Shown in pieces: positions 1-6,835 of a stretch of 10,892 bases of DNA. How positions within the stretch are numbered: position 1 is the stretch's first letter; each line of letters starts with the position of its first letter. The translations under genes were made by a program, and so were the position numbers. Origin of the DNA: Aliterella sp. RAGGC_92. GTDB taxonomy: Bacteria; Cyanobacteriota; Cyanobacteriia; Cyanobacteriales; Chroococcidiopsidaceae. The stretch covers positions 1-10,892 of the forward strand of contig JAPJOW010000141.1 in assembly GCA_030826005.1 (NCBI GenBank). The letters are read 5' to 3'. A model generated the notes under the pieces. The model worked only from the letters and a program-made list of their open reading frames with translations, was not told the origin of the DNA and did no database searches.

Positions 1-1
1 T

Positions 2-502
2 AGCAACTTCTTTACCTGGGCAATTCTCAAAGCCCACACCAACAATACGGCGGGAACGGTCAAATTGCGTTCCACTAATCCCCAAGACGTACCAGAAATT
101 AACTTTCACTATTTTGATGAAGGTAACGACACCAAGGGCGAAGACTTGCAAGCGGTAGTCGAAGGCGTGAAATTTGTTCGGGAATTAACCGACCAATCGG
201 ATTTATTTATTAAAACCGAAATGTTACCCGGTGGTGAAATCGATCGAGAAGACGAAGTTAAGCAGTTTATTAAAGATGAAGCCTGGGGACATCATGCCTG
301 TGGAACTTGTAAAATCGGACGACCAGAAGACAAAATGGCGGTTTTAGACAGCAATTTCCGCGTCTATGGAACGCAAAATTTGCGCGTAGTCGATGCTTCA
401 GTGTTTCCTTTTATTCCGGGATTTTTCATTGTTACCCCCATTTACATGATTAGCGAAAAAGCGTCGGATGTAATTATCCAAGATGCTCAAAATCAGCCTT
501 AA
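2..502 (+). CDS. GMC-family FAD-dependent oxidoreductase, C-terminal part (5' end outside window)
   Basis: The frame is open from the first bases of the window, so this is the last 166 residues of a larger protein; GMC oxidoreductases usually have 500-600. The family oxidises alcohols or sugars using FAD. The visible part is the GMC C-terminal domain. The active-site histidine motif HHACGTCKIG is encoded from 290; its second His (293-295) matches the catalytic His of glucose oxidase. It is followed by DSNFRVYGTQNLRVVDASVFP, the conserved segment that closes over the FAD site, and by IYMISEKASDVI at the C-terminus. At the position where many members have a second catalytic His or Asn (as in NTNAP), this protein has Phe (PGFFIVTP, Phe codon 425-427). 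The substrate cannot be told from this part. The phospholipase gene follows after 45 bp on the same strand, so co-transcription is likely. Confidence 0.93.
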   Translation, partial: SNFFTWAILKAHTNNTAGTVKLRSTNPQDVPEINFHYFDEGNDTKGEDLQAVVEGVKFVRELTDQSDLFIKTEMLPGGEIDREDEVKQFIKDEAWGHHACGTCKIGRPEDKMAVLDSNFRVYGTQNLRVVDASVFPFIPGFFIVTPIYMISEKASDVIIQDAQNQP

Positions 503-547
503 ACAAGCGATACAACCTATCAATTTATAAAAAACGGAGATTGTTTT

Positions 548-2275
548 ATGTCGCAAAAATTAGCGATCGCAATTAGTGGTGCTGTTTCTTTAGGTAGCTT
601 CGAGTCTGGCGTAATGTACGAAATTATTGAAGCTATAGCTCAACACAACTTGCACCCAGATACAACCGAAGACCAAAAAATCATTATTGATGTGATTACC
701 GGAGCATCCGCCGGAGCAATGACGGCGGCGATTGTGGCGCAAAAACTGCTCTTTGAAGCAAATAAACTGCGAAAACCTTATCAAAATGACATCTACCGCG
801 CCTGGGTAGAGGATGCAGATATCCAAACCCTACTTCAGTCTAGAAAAGAAGATAATCCTGATATGGCTATTTTATCTTCTGGCTTTGTGCAGGAAGTTGG
901 GAATAAATATTTATTAAACCGCTATAACTCCCCTTCGCCAAGCGTTGCCAAGCGCCACCCGGCGGTAGCTGATAGTATTCAACTAGGAATTGCTCTATCT
1001 AACCTCAATGGATTTGATTTCAAAATTAACCTAACTAATACCCAGGACAAGCTAAATTCAGACGACAAGCAAGATAATTCTTTTACCTTTACCAAGCATA
1101 AAGACTGCTATATCACCAATATTCAAGGCAACGGGCAAGATGATAACCCCAATCTTTGGCAGCTAATTAAAAAAATTGCGATCGCATCTGGTTCGTTTCC
1201 CTTTGCTTTTCAAGTCCAAGAAGTAGAGAGAATAAGCTCGGATTCAGCTTATGAAGGCTCGGATTTTTATACGGAAGCTGAACCTGGAAAAGAGCCTAAT
1301 AAAAAAGCCTTTGCTTATACCGATGGTGGTGTTTTTGAGAACGAACCCTTGGGAATGGCAATTAGTTTAGCCAAAAAAGTAGATACTTCGGCTCGATATT
1401 ATGAAAAACGCTTTTTCCTTTATGTCGCACCAGGAGCAAAAACTTCTAGCATTATCAAGGATTTTCAGGCAAAAGATGCTATTTATGTCAAGACAGCACG
1501 GGCAATAGCTGGAGCAATTTTTACTCAATCGCGCTTTCAAGACTGGATTCAAGTTAGCGATGCTAATGAATCGGTTAAAAAGTTCAACAATCAAGCTTGG
1601 TTTTTAAGAGACGTACTGAAACAACACCCAGACAAATATACTGAATTTGCAGAAGTTGCCACAAAACTTTTAAACACTCTTTATACAGACGATCGCCAAA
1701 AAACAGCAGATAAAGAGCGACTCAAACAGCAGTTTACGGAGGAGATACAGGAACTTTCTAGCTTAGGAGAAAATGGAGCAGCGATTTCTAGTAGTTGGTT
1801 AGATGCCGTACAAGCCTTAGAAAAAGCCGCGAACCTTGGCTCTAAAGAACTTTTGACAGTCTACTCTATCAATGCTAAAGATGAAGAATTAGCTGGAGAG
1901 CAATTATCAGCTTTTGGCGGTTTCTTCAAGCAAGAGTTTCGCGAGTACGATTACTTTATTGGCAGGAGTAAAGCTATTGATTTTCTCAAAAATCTGCAAC
2001 TAAAAAATAGTCAAGGTAAACAGGAAGGTCATCTTTTTTTGCTAAATTTTGCGCCTAGGCAAAATTTGCGATCGCCTACTGTAGATTTGGGAGATGTAAC
2101 TTTAGCTAAGATTGACCGAAAATTGCGTAAGCAAGTTAAAAACCTGCTTTTAGAGCGCGTGGGGAGAATTGTTGACTCTGTAGAAACACGACCATTTATT
2201 GCTTTACCCTTAAAGTTTTTTGTCAAGCGAATGGCTGAAGATAAACTAGAAAAGCTTTTGGAGTTGAAACCCTAA
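548..2275 (+). CDS. Patatin-like phospholipase (acyl hydrolase)
   Basis: This 575-residue protein has the three patatin signatures in order. An oxyanion-loop segment lies near residues 10-21 (SGAVSLGSFESG, a variant of the usual GGGxRG). The nucleophile elbow GASAG has Ser54. The DGG motif has Asp259 (TDGGVFENEP), giving the Ser-Asp dyad. Patatin-fold enzymes hydrolyse acyl ester bonds of phospholipids or galactolipids. Residues 1 to about 330 form the catalytic domain. The remaining 240 or so residues are charged and helix-rich (for example AVQALEKAANLG) and I do not recognise them. No signal peptide or membrane helix is apparent, so it is probably cytoplasmic or peripheral. The ATG follows a GGAGA Shine-Dalgarno sequence (536-540) at 7 nt, which supports the start. 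It lies behind the GMC oxidoreductase gene and converges with the DUF2079 gene. The true substrate is unknown. Confidence 0.92.
   Translation: MSQKLAIAISGAVSLGSFESGVMYEIIEAIAQHNLHPDTTEDQKIIIDVITGASAGAMTAAIVAQKLLFEANKLRKPYQNDIYRAWVEDADIQTLLQSRKEDNPDMAILSSGFVQEVGNKYLLNRYNSPSPSVAKRHPAVADSIQLGIALSNLNGFDFKINLTNTQDKLNSDDKQDNSFTFTKHKDCYITNIQGNGQDDNPNLWQLIKKIAIASGSFPFAFQVQEVERISSDSAYEGSDFYTEAEPGKEPNKKAFAYTDGGVFENEPLGMAISLAKKVDTSARYYEKRFFLYVAPGAKTSSIIKDFQAKDAIYVKTARAIAGAIFTQSRFQDWIQVSDANESVKKFNNQAWFLRDVLKQHPDKYTEFAEVATKLLNTLYTDDRQKTADKERLKQQFTEEIQELSSLGENGAAISSSWLDAVQALEKAANLGSKELLTVYSINAKDEELAGEQLSAFGGFFKQEFREYDYFIGRSKAIDFLKNLQLKNSQGKQEGHLFLLNFAPRQNLRSPTVDLGDVTLAKIDRKLRKQVKNLLLERVGRIVDSVETRPFIALPLKFFVKRMAEDKLEKLLELKP
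563..570. repeat. HIP1 octamer GCGATCGC, first of 16 copies
   Basis: HIP1 is a highly iterated palindrome of cyanobacterial genomes. Copies start at 563, 1178, 2068, 2648, 2911, 3197, 3650, 3749, 5010, 6514, 7657, 8583, 9542, 9736, 10242 and 10761. All but the intergenic copies at 3749 and 9542 lie inside predicted genes; 9542 and 9736 are the same site copied by the tandem duplication. Chance expectation for an 8-mer in this length is about 0.2. The density is the main sequence-level proof that the host is a cyanobacterium. Confidence 0.95.
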
Positions 2276-2283
2276 AATTTTTG

Positions 2284-3702
2284 CTACGCAGCACCCAGAC
2301 GTTTTTTAAACAAAAACACATCATTTTGACTATAAGTTAGCTGAAAGTTGGGAGTTGATTGCAACCGATCTTTCAACGCGGCTAGGGTTTCGGTAGTCAA
2401 GCTACCGGGGTGTTGCGTATCTAGCAATATGTAATCGTAGGTATTTAGTTGCGTAGGAGTTAAAAGAGCATGAGAAAATAAATGCACGATCGCCCGATGA
2501 CTCAAATGCGGTGCAAGATGCGCCTCCGTAAGCACGCTACCTCGATTTTCTGGTACTTGAGCTAATGCAGCGTACACCGATGGCAAGTTTGATAAATGGG
2601 ATAAATAACGAGTAAAGAAGTAATCGTATTTTCCTAGGGCTAGAAAGGCGATCGCTGCCCATACTATCAGCCACTTAGGTTTTAACCATTGCCTTTGTTG
2701 CCGTTTGCGGTACAGTGCCAAACTTTGCGCTAACCACACCATAATAAAAGGAAAAATTGGTAGCGAGTAGTGGTGAATTAAATCTCGTTGCGGGGCGTAG
2801 TCCGAAAGCAGGTTTAATAACAGCATGGGTATAGCTGGAATTAAAACGGCAACTTTTCTCCAATGCAAACCTAAACTAACTGGGGCGATTAGTAACAAAC
2901 AATAACCCAAGCGATCGCCTAAAAATAATCTTGCAAACAATAATGCCGGGTTTTGCAGGATATTTAGAGCAATTTCCGAAGAAGAATTCCCTAAAGAACT
3001 ATAAAACTCCAAGCCGCTAGGATTTCCACTTCTTAACAACGGAATTAAGTAGCCCATTGTAAAAATACACCAAATAACCCCCGCAACTATACACGCCCAG
3101 CCATAAAACCGCTTTTTCTCGCAGAAGCAAAACCACACCCCTAACGCTATAACAGTTAAGCCTAGTCTTTCTTTACAACTTAAAACTAAAGTAATTGCGA
3201 TCGCCAACTGCCCAGATTTACCCGCAATTCCCGATTGAATTGCCCACAGCAACCCCGGAACAGCAAGAGTTTCTGGGCGAAAGTCTGCATAAAAGTTGCT
3301 ATTAAATATTGCTGGATAAAGGATATAGCATACTGTTATAGCTTTTGATTCTAAATTAGATAAGCCATAATGCCGACTTAGAGCATAAAGAGGAATCGAT
3401 CCCATTGCTAAAGCAATAGCTTGAATCAATAGCAGCCAGTGGAGATCGGCTTTGATTCGATACAGTAAGGAAATTGGGTAAAGGACAAAAGCCGCATGAT
3501 CGCCCAATACATGAACCCCAAAAAAAGAAGAAATTGGCGGCAAATCTTGACTTAATAGATAAACCCACTGATCGAAAGCCGCTAAATCCAAAGCGCTACT
3601 TTGCAACAGAAAATGCCGCAAACTGCTAGATGCCAATAAAATTAAACTAGCGATCGCAACTAAAATCGTTAAATATTGGGGAGTACGAGCAGAAAGCCTC
3701 AT
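2284..3702 (-). CDS. DUF2079 multi-pass membrane protein (GT-C-like)
   Basis: This 472-residue protein is very hydrophobic, with roughly ten predicted membrane segments; the first is near residues 10-28. The first loop carries acidic residues Asp39 and Asp44 (LDLAAFDQ), then GVHVLGDHAAFVLYPISLLY and a QA.ALA.GSIPLYALSRH stretch. This order matches the DUF2079 family as I know it. DUF2079 proteins resemble GT-C glycosyltransferases (polyprenyl-phosphate-sugar dependent, acidic catalytic residue in the first extracytoplasmic loop), but no activity is established here. About 100 C-terminal residues form a soluble tail. The ATG at 3702 has no clear Shine-Dalgarno sequence, and the hydrophobic start fits the family. 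Its stop lies 8 bp from the convergent phospholipase stop, and I see no convincing terminator between them. Confidence 0.88.
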   Translation of the reverse strand: MRLSARTPQYLTILVAIASLILLASSSLRHFLLQSSALDLAAFDQWVYLLSQDLPPISSFFGVHVLGDHAAFVLYPISLLYRIKADLHWLLLIQAIALAMGSIPLYALSRHYGLSNLESKAITVCYILYPAIFNSNFYADFRPETLAVPGLLWAIQSGIAGKSGQLAIAITLVLSCKERLGLTVIALGVWFCFCEKKRFYGWACIVAGVIWCIFTMGYLIPLLRSGNPSGLEFYSSLGNSSSEIALNILQNPALLFARLFLGDRLGYCLLLIAPVSLGLHWRKVAVLIPAIPMLLLNLLSDYAPQRDLIHHYSLPIFPFIMVWLAQSLALYRKRQQRQWLKPKWLIVWAAIAFLALGKYDYFFTRYLSHLSNLPSVYAALAQVPENRGSVLTEAHLAPHLSHRAIVHLFSHALLTPTQLNTYDYILLDTQHPGSLTTETLAALKDRLQSTPNFQLTYSQNDVFLFKKRLGAA

Positions 3703-3726
3703 GGAGTTAGAAGTTAGACGTAATTA

Positions 3727-3838
3727 ATTGGACTTCTTGCAAAAGTAAGCGATCGCACCCAAAATTAGCAATCTAATTTTTTCTTGTCTAGTCAAAAGTG
3801 CAAACTTAAATAGAAGCTGATTAGACTTCTTGCAAAAG
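3727..3838 (+). repeat. 19-bp direct repeat pair, 93 bp apart
   Basis: ATTGGACTTCTTGCAAAAG at 3727-3745 recurs at 3820-3838 with one change (A for G at the fourth base). The second copy sits directly before the twin-hairpin palindrome. Two near-identical 19-mers this close are not expected by chance. They may be ends or remnants of a small non-coding mobile repeat. No transposase is nearby. Confidence 0.75.
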
Positions 3839-3849
3839 CTCCCTAGCCC

Positions 3850-3899
3850 GCCTAGGGTTTCAACCCTAGGCTAATAGCTAAAGTCGGCTCAAGCCGACT
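3850..3899. repeat. Twin-hairpin extragenic palindrome
   Basis: There are two perfect stem-loops in a row. GCCTAGGGTT (3850-3859) pairs with AACCCTAGGC (3862-3871) around a 2-nt loop. AGTCGGCT (3882-3889) pairs with AGCCGACT (3892-3899) around a 2-nt loop. From memory, this double-hairpin type is a common interspersed extragenic repeat in cyanobacteria. It has no T-tract typical of an intrinsic terminator and reads the same way for both flanking divergent genes, so I call it a repeat and not a terminator. Confidence 0.75.
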
Positions 3900-3952
3900 A
3901 AAGAAAAAACTTTTTAGACTTAAGCTAGAGGTCTATTGTAGAAGACTGAGTT

Positions 3953-3982
3953 TTGCAGCGTTACTGAAGCCTTAGGTACAAT
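3953..3982 (+). promoter_or_regulatory. Possible sigma70-type promoter for the DUF2996 gene
   Basis: TTGCAG (3953-3958) and TACAAT (3977-3982) are spaced by 18 bp. The -10 matches the consensus at 5 of 6 positions; the -35 only at the first three. It would give a leader of roughly 115 nt before the ATG at 4106. This is pattern matching only. Confidence 0.3.
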
Positions 3983-4105
3983 TTGCCCGTTTCTCCATCC
4001 CCCTCGCTTCATACTTTAAGGCAACACCACCTCCGCCTCTAGCTATAGCAAGAGCGGTGCTGTGTCAAAATGACTGTAAAAGTAATTCCTTCCTTAACCC
4101 CAATC

Positions 4106-4816
4106 ATGGCAGACACTACTTCAAATAATGCTCCTGAAGAACAAGCACCCACTGGGAAAACTGCGGGAGAAAATGCCCCACCAAGTACCGTCGAAGAACA
4201 AGCTCCAAGCGTAGTCGAGGAGCATCTTCATAGTACATCCGAGCCGGAAGCTACCGATATCCCTACTGCCAACGCTCCCGATCCTACGGCGGTAGATCCC
4301 GAAGTAAATCCTAACTCCACCAAAGAAAAACCAACTACGGAAGCTTCTACACCGGACGAAACCGCCTCTGTTGCTAAACCACCAAAAAAAGAAAAAGCTC
4401 CCCCAGATAAAGCAGATAAACCCGCCGCCAAAAAAGAAAAAGCCCCCGCCGTTGAGGACAAACCTTTTGCTGAATTTATGCAGCAACACTATTTGCCAGC
4501 GTTGCAAAAAGCCTTTACAACTCAAGGAGTAACGGAAGCTAATTTAGAATTTACCAAGCAAAAAGTACCAATTTCTGGCTACGAGGCTAATGAGTGTTGG
4601 CAAGTCAAAGGCAGTTTAGATAATGGGTTGCGTCAATTTAATGTCTATTTTCCCCAAGAAAATATCCAAGGACAAAGAGCTTTTTCTTGTAATGAAGGTT
4701 CTAAACCAAGTACTCTAGAATCTTTTTTAATTGACGAACGCAAAGTAACCTTAGATTTGCTTGTATTTGGCGTAATTCAACGCTTAAATGGGCAAAAATG
4801 GTTGACTCGCAATTAG
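4106..4816 (+). CDS. DUF2996 protein with long disordered N-terminal region
   Basis: The protein has 236 residues from the ATG at 4106. Residues 1 to about 118 are low-complexity, rich in Pro, Glu, Ala, Thr and Lys, with KKEKAP twice, and are surely disordered. Residues from about 120 to the end are a compact domain (FAEFMQQHYLPALQKAF ... CWQVKGSLDNGLRQFNVYF ... LNGQKW) matching DUF2996, a family of cyanobacteria and plastids. I recall that the chloroplast NDH subunit NdhV belongs to this family, so a role at the photosynthetic NDH-1 complex is possible; I am only moderately sure and give no symbol. An upstream in-frame ATG at 4070 would add 12 hydrophobic residues (MTVKVIPSLTPI). I prefer 4106 because family members usually start with a short acidic MAD/MAE-type N-terminus; neither has a Shine-Dalgarno sequence. 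Its stop TAG overlaps the stop of the convergent TM2 gene by 4 nt. Confidence 0.85.
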   Translation: MADTTSNNAPEEQAPTGKTAGENAPPSTVEEQAPSVVEEHLHSTSEPEATDIPTANAPDPTAVDPEVNPNSTKEKPTTEASTPDETASVAKPPKKEKAPPDKADKPAAKKEKAPAVEDKPFAEFMQQHYLPALQKAFTTQGVTEANLEFTKQKVPISGYEANECWQVKGSLDNGLRQFNVYFPQENIQGQRAFSCNEGSKPSTLESFLIDERKVTLDLLVFGVIQRLNGQKWLTRN

Positions 4817-5319
4817 CTTAACTCGACAAAATGATAAACAACCACTCCACTATCGGGGTGGTTATTTATTTCCACATAACCCGTTTTTAGCATTTCTTTT
4901 AAAGTTGTTTCTACTTCGCTAAAGCTCGCCCCTGTATCCATTACAGCTTGGGTAACGGAAAGTATCCCCCCTCGATTTTCTGCCGCTTTGAGTAGTTTGA
5001 GCATTAATTGCGATCGCGTATATTTAGGACTAATAAAGCTAGTAGCCACTACAGGCTGGTACAATGGCACTCCAACTTCCGATACTCCTAACTTGGCTCG
5101 TAGTCTGGTATTATGCTCGTCTACCATATTGGGAATTAGTACCAAATCTATTACTTGCCCTACACCCAATAAACCAAAAGTAAACAGCCACAATAAGCCT
5201 GTAAAAACCTTGCCATTGTACAAACGATGCAATCCGTGTAGTTGAAGCAAGCAAGCCAGCCAGAGAAAATAAGCGCTGGATACTTTAGTTTCTGGCGGTG
5301 TTGGTGATTGGTGGTTCAT
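4813..5319 (-). CDS. TM2-domain membrane protein with winged-helix-like C-terminus
   Basis: This 168-residue protein has a TM2 domain at about residues 14-66: a first hydrophobic helix (AYFLWLACLLQLHG), the hallmark turn HRLYNGK (31-37), a second helix (FTGLLWLFTFGLLGVGQ) and the closing ID pair (57-58). The C-terminal part, about residues 103-168, reads as helix, helix, longer helix (EVETTLKEMLKTGYVEI) and a beta-hairpin (GVVVYHF). That order is typical of winged-helix folds; this is my inference from pattern, not a family match. It could be a membrane-tethered regulator or an interaction module. ATG at 5319 is the first Met of the frame that leaves the TM2 domain intact; no strong Shine-Dalgarno sequence precedes it. 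It is divergent from acsF across 258 bp. Confidence 0.85.
   Translation of the reverse strand: MNHQSPTPPETKVSSAYFLWLACLLQLHGLHRLYNGKVFTGLLWLFTFGLLGVGQVIDLVLIPNMVDEHNTRLRAKLGVSEVGVPLYQPVVATSFISPKYTRSQLMLKLLKAAENRGGILSVTQAVMDTGASFSEVETTLKEMLKTGYVEINNHPDSGVVVYHFVELS
4834..4869 (+). terminator. Terminator-like hairpin of DUF2996 gene, inside TM2 coding end
   Basis: AACCACTCC (4840-4848) pairs with GGGGTGGTT (4855-4863), one G-T wobble, 6-nt loop. After one mismatch the stem extends with ATAAA (4834-4838) and TTTAT (4865-4869), and a T-rich run follows. It begins 18 nt after the DUF2996 stop and lies wholly within the last codons of the TM2 gene on the other strand. Confidence 0.6.
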
Positions 5320-5577
5320 TATTTGGCTGCCTAAAATTAGCGCTAGTTAGATATATTTTCGCGTTCTAACTTCTAAAGTGACCACAACTAAGTAGGCTTT
5401 GATTCCGTAAAATCCCCAAAAATAGTTAAAGATTAGTTACAAAATTTGCTTTGATGTTGCAACTCTTAACGTAATGACTAAGAGACTTCACCGCTAGGAT
5501 TGCTAAACTAAGTTCCATAAAGAGCGTAAATAAAGCATTAGCACGCTACCTTTCGTCAGTAGAGTTTAAAAAAAGAC
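5320..5577. promoter_or_regulatory. Divergent intergenic region of TM2 and acsF genes
   Basis: This 258-bp A/T-rich stretch must hold the promoters of both divergent genes. I see no promoter box good enough to place. A weak inverted repeat, GTTAGA (5346-5351) with TCTAAC (5365-5370), lies 27 bp upstream of the TM2 start. No small gene is supported here. Confidence 0.4.
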
Positions 5578-6654
5578 ATGGTAGATTCCCTTAAAAAACC
5601 GAGCTTTGAAGAAATGCGTCCGGGGGTAAAAGTCCCCTCCAAGGAAAACCTCCTCACACCTCGGTTTTACACCACCGACTTTGAAGAAATGGCGCAAATG
5701 GATCTCTCGGTAAATGAAGCCGAGTTAAGAGCGCTAGTTGAGGAATTTCGTACTGATTACAATCGCCATCACTTTACTCGCGATGCGGAGTTTGAGCAAT
5801 CTTGGGAACACATAGACGGTGAAACTCGCCAAGTATTTGTAGAATTTTTAGAGCGTTCTTGTACGGCGGAGTTCTCAGGATTCTTACTTTACAAAGAACT
5901 TAGCCGTCGCTTGAAGGACAAAAACCCCCTACTTGCAGAGTGCTTTAACCTCATGTCGCGGGATGAAGCACGTCATGCGGGCTTTTTAAATAAGGCGTTA
6001 TCAGACTTTAACTTGTCTTTAGACTTGGGCTTTTTAACTAAAAGTCGCAAATACACCTTTTTTAAGCCTAAGTTTATTTTTTACGCTACTTACTTATCCG
6101 AAAAAATTGGTTACTGGCGCTACATATTGATTTATCGTCATTTAGCCGCCCACCCGGAAAATCGGATTTATCCGATCTTCCGGTTCTTTGAAAATTGGTG
6201 TCAAGATGAAAATCGGCATGGTGACTTTTTTGATGCGATCATGAAGTCTCAGCCGCAAATGCTCAATGACTGGAAAGCGCGGTTGTGGTGTCGGTTCTTT
6301 TTACTGTCAGTGTTTGGGACAATGTATCTCAACGACATTCAGCGCTCGAAGTTTTATGCCTCTATTGGCTTAGACGCGCGAGAATATGACAAACGGGTAA
6401 TTGAAAAAACTAACGAAACGGCGGGGCGAGTGTTTCCGGTGATATTGGATGTCAATAAGCCAGAATTTTACGATCGCCTAGAAACTTGTACCAAGAATAA
6501 CGATCGCTTGAGTGCGATCGCAAGTTCCTCTACGCCTAAGTTTTTGCAACTATTCCAAAAGCTACCTTTATACGTTTCTAATGGTTGGCAGTTTATCAGA
6601 CTGTATCTCATTAAACCAATTGATATGGTTTCCGTCCAGGGCAAAGTTCAATAA
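5578..6654 (+). CDS. acsF: Mg-protoporphyrin IX monomethyl ester (oxidative) cyclase
   Basis: AcsF (also ChlA/CycI) is the diiron enzyme that uses O2 and reductant to close the fifth (E) ring, turning Mg-protoporphyrin IX monomethyl ester into protochlorophyllide in chlorophyll synthesis. The 358-residue protein is full length and strongly conserved. Diiron ligands are visible as Glu98 (TAEFSG), the ExxH of DEARH (Glu130, His133) and the second ExxH of DENRH (Glu211, His214). The start [16 protein letters not shown] is typical of the cyanobacterial family. In cyanobacteria the enzyme works with the small partner Ycf54, which is not in this window. Many cyanobacteria have an aerobic and a micro-oxic isoform, the latter usually clustered with heme oxygenase and hemN. 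This gene stands alone, which suggests the aerobic form. It ends at an intrinsic terminator. Confidence 0.97.
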   Translation: MVDSLKKPSFEEMRPGVKVPSKENLLTPRFYTTDFEEMAQMDLSVNEAELRALVEEFRTDYNRHHFTRDAEFEQSWEHIDGETRQVFVEFLERSCTAEFSGFLLYKELSRRLKDKNPLLAECFNLMSRDEARHAGFLNKALSDFNLSLDLGFLTKSRKYTFFKPKFIFYATYLSEKIGYWRYILIYRHLAAHPENRIYPIFRFFENWCQDENRHGDFFDAIMKSQPQMLNDWKARLWCRFFLLSVFGTMYLNDIQRSKFYASIGLDAREYDKRVIEKTNETAGRVFPVILDVNKPEFYDRLETCTKNNDRLSAIASSSTPKFLQLFQKLPLYVSNGWQFIRLYLIKPIDMVSVQGKVQ

Positions 6655-6676
6655 AACTTAGTAGTTTGGCTCTATC

Positions 6677-6709
6677 AGTGGTTCTGTATTAAGCAGAGCC
6701 ACTTTTTTT
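6677..6709 (+). terminator. Intrinsic terminator of acsF
   Basis: A 10-bp stem, AGTGGTTCTG (6677-6686) with CAGAGCCACT (6694-6703), has one G-T wobble and a 7-nt loop. It runs into seven T (6703-6709), 22 nt after the acsF stop. This is a textbook Rho-independent terminator. Confidence 0.88.
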
Positions 6710-6769
6710 GGGAATAAATTGAGCCAGGGGTAAAAAAATGAGGGTTGCTTAATTTGAGGGATGAAAGAG

Positions 6770-6801
6770 GGAGACAAGGAGACAGGGAGACAGGGAGAAA
6801 G
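6770..6801 (+). repeat. Purine-rich 8-bp tandem repeat, four units
   Basis: The units are GGAGACAA, GGAGACAG, GGAGACAG and GGAGAAAG (6770-6801). They lie between the acsF terminator and the start of the barrel gene, about 35 bp upstream of its ATG. Copy number of such arrays often varies between strains. The units resemble Shine-Dalgarno sequence but are too far from the ATG to act as one. Confidence 0.85.
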
Positions 6802-6835
6802 AGAAAATTATATTTAAATTCAGCAACGCCAAAAA

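Larger units (their letters stand above)
3703..4105. other. Gene-free stretch between DUF2079 and DUF2996 genes
   Basis: About 400 bp with no plausible gene or RNA gene. It separates divergent genes. It holds a HIP1 site (3749-3756), a 19-bp near-perfect direct repeat, a twin-hairpin palindrome and a promoter candidate, each listed separately. An imperfect hairpin at 4033-4057 (CCGcCTCT pairing with AGAGCGG) could lie in the 5' leader of the DUF2996 transcript. I cannot tell whether it matters. Confidence 0.6.

Noticed and set aside
3850..3899. Bidirectional terminator for the divergent genes
   Set aside because: The flanking genes point away from it, and no T-tract follows either hairpin.
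3824..3958. A complete MITE with terminal inverted repeats, from GACTTCTTGCAAAAG to the TTTTGCAG near 3951
   Set aside because: Only the TGCAAAA core is shared in inverted orientation and the flanks do not match, so element ends cannot be defined.
4121..4525. Long minus-strand open frames opposite the DUF2996 gene
   Set aside because: They mirror the low-complexity Pro/Lys/Glu-rich coding region of the plus strand and read as Phe/Gly/Ser-rich nonsense, with no start signals or family pattern.
5454..5498. Tiny leader ORFs upstream of acsF (6 and 7 codons)
   Set aside because: They have no ribosome binding site, no attenuator structure and no biased codon content; such short frames occur by chance.
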